Below, in pieces: positions 59,201 through 64,000 of a DNA stretch of 64,000 nt. A model generated the notes under the pieces. It was given only the letters and a program-made list of their open reading frames with translations, did no database searches and was not told the origin of the DNA. This stretch comes from Caenorhabditis elegans (lineage: Eukaryota; Nematoda; Chromadorea; Rhabditida; Rhabditidae). Where the stretch lies: the NCBI RefSeq assembly GCF_000002985.6, contig NC_003282.8, forward strand, positions 10,044,001-10,108,000. Reading direction: 5' to 3'. The number at the start of each line of letters is the position of its first letter. The first letter of the stretch is position 1. The translations under genes were made by a program, and so were the position numbers.

Positions 59201-62200
59201 CAATTCAATACAACTCTCATGTAATATTTGATGGACATGTTACTAGTGTAAACTTATGGAAAGAATGATGATGATAATTGTAGTGAAAATGAGGGAAAAC
59301 GGATTATTTAATTGGGTTGCTTATGTTGCGATAGATGTTGAAATTCCGAGTCGTATTATTAATTGATGGTTACTGTTGACAGCTAGCTGTGCTGAAGGTA
59401 AAACGTGTGGGTCGTGTAGGGTTACGGTATAGTTACAGAAATTTTGAAGATGTATTAAAAACTAAAAATTGAAAGAAAAACTTTTTTTTAAAATGAAATT
59501 TATGCCAATTATTTGTTTTGTATCTATTTTCTTAACTCTTTTTTTTCTTTCTTATTAGGATAGTTCTGAAATTTGAAAAAAAAGCATAGAGAAAAGATTA
59601 CTTTTTATACGAAAATCGAGTGAAAAAAGGACATTGAAAAGTCTTTTCAGAATTGCTAAAATTATTTTTCCAGGCCGCCCGTCATCGTGGATTTGAGATT
59701 ATTGTTGAAAGTGGAAAAGGGTTGGCTGACTCGTTGAATCGATGTGTCGATAAGAAAAATCCAATGTTAAATAGGCTCCTGAGAATGCTCACGACTCGTT
59801 GCATGACTCAAGCTGTCTATTTCTCTGCTGGTAAGGACGGATTTTCGGATATCAAATTAGAAGAAGTATTTTTTTCAAAAAAAATGTTTCTCTACATCCC
59901 TCACGACAATGTTTTCAATTATTTTTAGAAGAAATTCTTCGTTTTGAAAACATTAAATCTACCGTATCGGTCATGCTTGTGTGACGACACAGAAACATCC
60001 ATTCACCTTAGTCGAGGTCTTAACGACTATTTCCTATTCAAAAAAGAAAAGCTACACATGTCTGTTGGGGTACTGTAGATTTTTTTTTTGAAAAATTCAC
60101 TTTTTTATACTTAAAAGAGGGCTAACCAATATTTTTTGTTTCATTCTACTCAAAATGAACAAATTAAGTATATAATTAAGTAATAATGAAAATTCTCAAA
60201 AAATTCATGGGGCTTCAATTTCGAAAAATGGGCTGATTCTAGAAAAAATCTCTCACTTTGCGTGCTTTACCGTATCTCAACGGTCAGAAAAAGTATATTT
60301 CGACAGGTCTAAAAGTTGAGTACCGAATTCTGAGACTCTGTAAGATCCGAAATTCCACAAAAATGTAAGTAACTCTAAAAAGGTAATGAGTGTTCAAAGT
60401 TTAATGGGTGTTCAAAGTCCGGATTAAATTTATTTCGGATTTAAATAAAAGTTTTTAAAGTTTCAAATTGTTTGATTGTTTAGGAACAGTCCCAGTGCCA
60501 CAATATCAACATTTCGGGCTCGCATGTGCCATTTACACACATTTCACATCACCAATTCGTCGTTATGCTGACGTCATTGTTCACCGTCTTTTGGCAGCAG
60601 CCATCGGAGCTGACGATATTCAATCAGGACTCCTGAATCAAGCAAGATGCACGAAAATCTGTACAAACATCAATTACAGGTAAAGGAATCATCGATTTTT
60701 TTTGAGCTCGAAATTCAAAATAATGTTTCACATTTCTACTACAAGGAAGTTTTTTAAACTTATACCTGGAATTCCAAATAAAATGTATCATTCGAGAGAG
60801 CACTTTTTATAGTTAGTTTGAATTTTTTAGTACATTCTTCACTACTTTAATTGCACTTAAAATTACTTCAAATATTGCTTTCTGTATGCCTTTGATAGTT
60901 TTAAGAATGTTTAAAAGAAAGCAAACATTCTTCAAGATTTTTGGAAAATTTTAATTTATTTTTAATCTGAAACTTTTTCACTGAGAAATTTTAAAGATTT
61001 TTTTTAATGTGACATTTTCCAAAAATCTTCTATAATGTTTGCTTTTTTCTGAAAACTCAAAAGGACAAGAACATTTGAAGCAATTTTAAGGGTCTCTGCC
61101 TGAATTGAAAATACTGAACTTATAGTAATAAGTTAGTAAGTTTTCTAAGCGTTTCAGAATTTTCTCTTCATTCTTATGAGTTAACGAATATTTCAGACAC
61201 AAACAAGCTCAATACGCTGGTCGCGCATCGGTTCAATTGAACGTTGTTCGATATTTCAAGGGAAAAGTGGAAACGTGTGAAGGATTTGTGATGGGTGTCA
61301 GGAATAATGGAATTCAGGTACAGACATAGATAAGAGTTTTTGAAAAATATTTGAAAGAGTTCCAGTTTCTCAATTTTTTTGTTAATCAAGTTATTTGAAA
61401 TGCATTGTATTATTCCAAGTGTTTTTTGAGCGTTCGGAGGTATGCATGTAGCTTTTTTCCGCCTCATTAGACGCCTGGCGCCTAGCTAGGCTAGTCGAAT
61501 TTTTAATGGTATTTGTTTTTACTCAACCGAAAGAAATAAAAGAAGTTAGATTTCAGACTTCGCAGAGTGGTATAAAATTCACAAAAACGACGTTTTTTTT
61601 TTCAAATAGATAACTAGAAAAAGACCTCATTTGAAACCAGAAGTACGCTAGTGGCTATAGTTATAGATAATCTAGAATAATTAGGGCTGTGGTAGATTTC
61701 CGTAATATCAGTTTGCTTGCAGATCAGGGGTGTGCGGCAAATTTGCCGAATTTGCCGAGCTCGGCAAATTTTGAGATTTGCCGCACACCCCTGTTGCAGA
61801 TATGTGGAAAAATATTGAAAATATGTTCAAATTTCAGGTGTTTGTTCCAAAATATGGTCTCGAATCGATTATCGTACTTCAAACATCTGCAGCTTCTGGT
61901 ACAACTATCGATGTAGAGGAAATGTCGGTCAAAGTCAATGGAGATGTTGTTATCAAAGAATTGGGTTGGTTTTTGCAATTATAGTTACACTTTTGCATTG
62001 AATTGACGAATATACAAGATAAAATTCAAAAATTGACACAAGATATATGAGTTTGCGACGTGTCTAAAAATGAGACAAGCCGATGTCTCACTCAGTCATG
62101 TCTCTCATTCATTTTGAAATCTGTCCATTTTTAAGAGCAAGCGTCGAAAATCGGTTTCTTTAATTTTTTTCTAGTAAAACTTTTTTTTAATTTTTATGTA

Positions 62201-62371
62201 TCAAACAGAAATCAACGAACTTTTATATTTGCAGAACCGGTAACTGTGCGAATCAGTGTGAACGAGAAAAACCAACAACGTCCACGTGTCGAACTTCAGC
62301 TAATTAAACCAGCCATTCCAGGACTCTCTGTTGATTTTGATCTTTCTTCTTCTGAAGGCCTTGGACTTTAA
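53208..62371 (+). CDS. dis-3: Exosome ribonuclease DIS-3 (Rrp44), 961 aa
   Basis: Thirteen exons join in phase: 53208-53294, 53342-53538, 53712-54027, 54346-54586, 54810-55248, 55306-55607, 55726-56126, 56984-57148, 59674-59830, 60484-60679, 61197-61317, 61838-61964 and 62235-62371. N-terminal CR3 Cys cluster ([11 protein letters not shown]), PIN domain (from [15 protein letters not shown]), two cold-shock domains, RNB exonuclease domain with the metal-binding [13 protein letters not shown] and [14 protein letters not shown], then an S1 domain. RNB supplies the 3'-5' exonuclease of the nuclear RNA exosome. By comparison with remembered human DIS3, three of four PIN acidic residues look replaced, so the endonuclease may be dead. 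Introns 7 and 8 are large and repeat-bearing. Confidence 0.96.
56403..56655. repeat. Repeat element with inverted ends and internal TTCTAATTAGATGTG repeats (dis-3 intron 7)
   Basis: TCAGACAACCCTATTTCTCA at 56403 is matched, inverted, by the end at 56655 (TGGGGTTGTCTGA). Between them the word TCTAATTAGATGTG or TCTAATTCGACGCG recurs about eight times every 20-25 nt. A non-autonomous element inside an 857-nt intron. Confidence 0.75.
57149..59673. other. dis-3 intron 8, 2.5 kb
   Basis: By far the longest intron of the gene. Contains pyrimidine-rich segments near 57480-57620 and less AT-rich DNA near 58130-58400 and 58680-58940. I found no ORF with exon logic on either strand; a nested non-coding RNA or repeat remnants are possible but unproven. 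Confidence 0.5.
61725..61793. repeat. TTTGCCGAGCTCGGCAAA palindrome (dis-3 intron 11)
   Basis: CAGGGGTGTGCGGCAAAT and ATTTGCCGCACACCCCTG close a 69-bp near-perfect dyad whose centre is TTTGCCGAGCTCGGCAAA. This is a known type of dispersed C. elegans palindromic repeat. Confidence 0.85.
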
Positions 62372-63034
62372 GAAGATTTTGACATACTTATCTATTCGAA
62401 TTTTTATTTTTCCAATTGATTATTCGTTGATTTTTTCTGTTATTTGTTGGCTTATTTTTTCGTTAGTTTTAATTTTATGTTCCTATTTTTGCCTTGTTGT
62501 CACCCAATGAATCTGTTCATTTTATGACTTTCGTATGAAAAATCTTTTACGACCATTAGAAGGAGAAGCTTTTAGGCTAATGAAACGTGTCAATCAACTT
62601 TCAAAATAAATTTGATTTATTCATTTTCAATATTGCATTTTTAATGAGAGTTGGATTGAATATATTTACAAAAATAGACATTAAAAATTATCTGAAACTT
62701 AAAACTTGTAAATAAAATAAAGTATTTAAAAATTAGAATGAATGTGTAATTTACAGAAAATCATGGAATTTTCGAGGAGAAAAATCACAGAGAAATGGTG
62801 AATGGCTGGAGTTTAAAAAATTAAAAAAGTGCACTTTATTGAGATTATCCACAAGATTTGTTTCTTTGAAGAATCCTAATTTCAAATAATTTCTCACAAG
62901 GAAAGTATTTCAACTTATAGTAAAAATAGGTCACTAGAGGTTTTTATTTCAAAGTCCAGGAATATTTAAATTGAAATACTTTCCTTGTTAGCAAAAAATA
63001 TATATTGGATTCTCAATAAAGCTAACTTTCATTT
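62372..63034. other. Convergent intergenic region, dis-3 / egl-38
   Basis: AATAAA at about 62606 ends dis-3. A perfect 18-bp inverted repeat, ACAAGGAAAGTATTTCAA at 62896-62913 and its complement at 62971-62988, surrounds a 57-nt loop and could act as an RNA hairpin or terminator-like structure between converging transcripts. Confidence 0.65.
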
Positions 63035-63684
63035 CTACAATTGTCCACAATAGTTTTGTGGTAGAATAACCATTGGAGTCCTCATTGTCCAATCGTGTTC
63101 TCCGACAAGTCCAGTTGAATAAACAAGAGACATATCGGCGGATTGAGTCGACAAATTAGTGAATTTATCATCCAATAGGGACGGCTGTGGGAGTGTTCCG
63201 AGAAGACCATTTATTGAATATGCCGCTGAAAATATTTTTAATAAGGTTTAGAAAGAATCGAGCATTTTGAGAAGAAATGGTCAGTGTAAAACACGATGAA
63301 AATTGAACGATCGTACCTAACTAGTGTTAAAATCTTCAATCAAATCCTGAGCCTCACAAAAAAATCCATAGTTTATTTTAGGCTCCGGATTTGTGACTGA
63401 ATTTCACTTTTAAGTAAATAGTTAAAAGCATGATTTTTCTGTAAAAAAAGATTTTATATGAATAACTAACTTCCAGGCATTGCGAAAGCAGGCGGAGTCA
63501 TTAGTGAGTTTACTGTAGCTGCAGAAGTTAATTGCAATTGTTGTAACTGTTGTACAGAAGTAGATTGTTGCATATGTTGTTGTACTCCTCTCGGAGGACT
63601 TCGTTGATGATGTGACGTAGCAGAGGACGGCCTGGCAGCTGATGACGTCACGGATGTTGGGGCCGCGAGTTGAGCCATAAATGA
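63035..63684 (-). CDS. egl-38: Pax2/5/8 transcription factor EGL-38, last two exons (partial)
   Basis: Exons 63471-63684 and 63035-63225 join in phase 1 (214 nt then 191 nt with stop). The first is low-complexity, rich in Gln, Ser, Ala and Thr (SVQQLQQLQLTSAA). The junction creates the octapeptide YSINGLLG, the Groucho-binding motif of Pax2/5/8 proteins (YSINGILG in vertebrates), and the end reads WTMRTPMVILPQNYCGQL. The paired DNA-binding domain must lie beyond the right edge, upstream on the minus strand. The symbol rests on the octapeptide and on memory of egl-38 lying next to dis-3. EGL-38 controls vulval/uterine cell fates and germline survival (known). Confidence 0.85.
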
Positions 63685-64000
63685 CTGAAAATACTATGCA
63701 AATTTTGAGAAGTTTTGAGAGTGAAAGTGTTTTCTTTTTCAGTAACAGCAATGGACTTTTATGATCTTTTCTCAAACTACAGTAATCCTACAGAACTCCT
63801 ACCGTATTCTTACCGCATTACCACATTACCCCAATCCTATCCATACACTAACTCCAACTCTTAAAACCAAAAAAAAAACTTCATAGACAACAATGGGTAC
63901 GTAAACTACAAACCGAACAAAACTGCTTATTTCAGTATGAAAATCCAACGTTTCGAGTAAAACATTAATATAGAAATGCCACCTTCATGCACTATTTGAG
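63685..64000 (-). other. egl-38 intron (incomplete)
   Basis: AT-rich sequence to the window edge with no coding signal; taken as part of the intron preceding the exon at 63684. Confidence 0.5.

Noticed and set aside
1-64000. CRISPR array, prophage, transposase or viral genes
   Set aside because: Searched by eye for regularly spaced repeats and for integrase, transposase or polymerase motifs; only small non-autonomous fold-back repeats were found, as expected in a nematode genome.

Overview
This window looks like gene-dense nematode chromosomal DNA: small introns (mostly 45-60 nt) ending in TTTTCAG, AATAAA signals, AT-rich spacers full of fold-back repeats, and nematode-specific families (MSP, SSP, cuticle collagen, serpentine receptors, small SH2 tyrosine kinases). 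Several genes are recognisable as Caenorhabditis elegans loci: the Wnt cwn-2, collagen col-2, kinetochore ndc-80, an msp gene (probably msp-36), the exosome nuclease dis-3 and the 3' end of Pax gene egl-38. I take the window to be C. elegans chromosome IV; the species and symbols come from memory, while all exon structures were read from the sequence.

Layout. 0-7 kb: an SH2 tyrosine kinase (+), an uncharacterised PAM2-like/CaaX-ending protein (+), and a 98-aa membrane protein (-) that has no long ORF. 7-15 kb (-): a serpentine receptor with an apparent GC-AG intron, an uncharacterised Lys/Glu-rich gene whose central junction I could not resolve, and a patatin/iPLA2-type phospholipase. 15-24 kb is mostly non-coding and lies upstream of cwn-2 (24-26 kb, +). 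An MFS transporter (-) converges on cwn-2. 29-39 kb holds germline/sperm-type genes: a CK1/TTBK-like kinase (-), two decayed SSP copies in inverted orientation, a second SH2 tyrosine kinase (+), a catalytically dead tyrosine-phosphatase-like gene (+) and two detached copies of the CK1-like kinase tail. 39-46 kb: a small secreted basic protein (-), col-2 (-), ndc-80 (+) and a transthyretin-like gene with a one-base frameshift (-). 46-52 kb: a second CK1/TTBK-like kinase (+), an msp pseudogene (+), an uncharacterised gene (-) and an intact msp gene (+). 53-62.4 kb: dis-3 (13 exons, 961 aa). 63-63.7 kb: the last two exons of egl-38 (-), the gene continuing beyond the right edge.

Themes. Sperm-associated families (SH2 kinases, CK1/TTBK-like kinases, PTP-like, MSP, SSP) are interleaved over about 50 kb with signs of local inverted and tandem duplication followed by decay. 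At least seven small fold-back elements sit in introns and spacers. No viral, CRISPR or autonomous transposon genes were found. The best candidates for novelty are the Cys-to-Ser pseudophosphatase beside a tyrosine kinase, the PAM2-like/CaaX protein, the apparently degenerate PIN site of dis-3, and the inverted kinase/SSP duplication.
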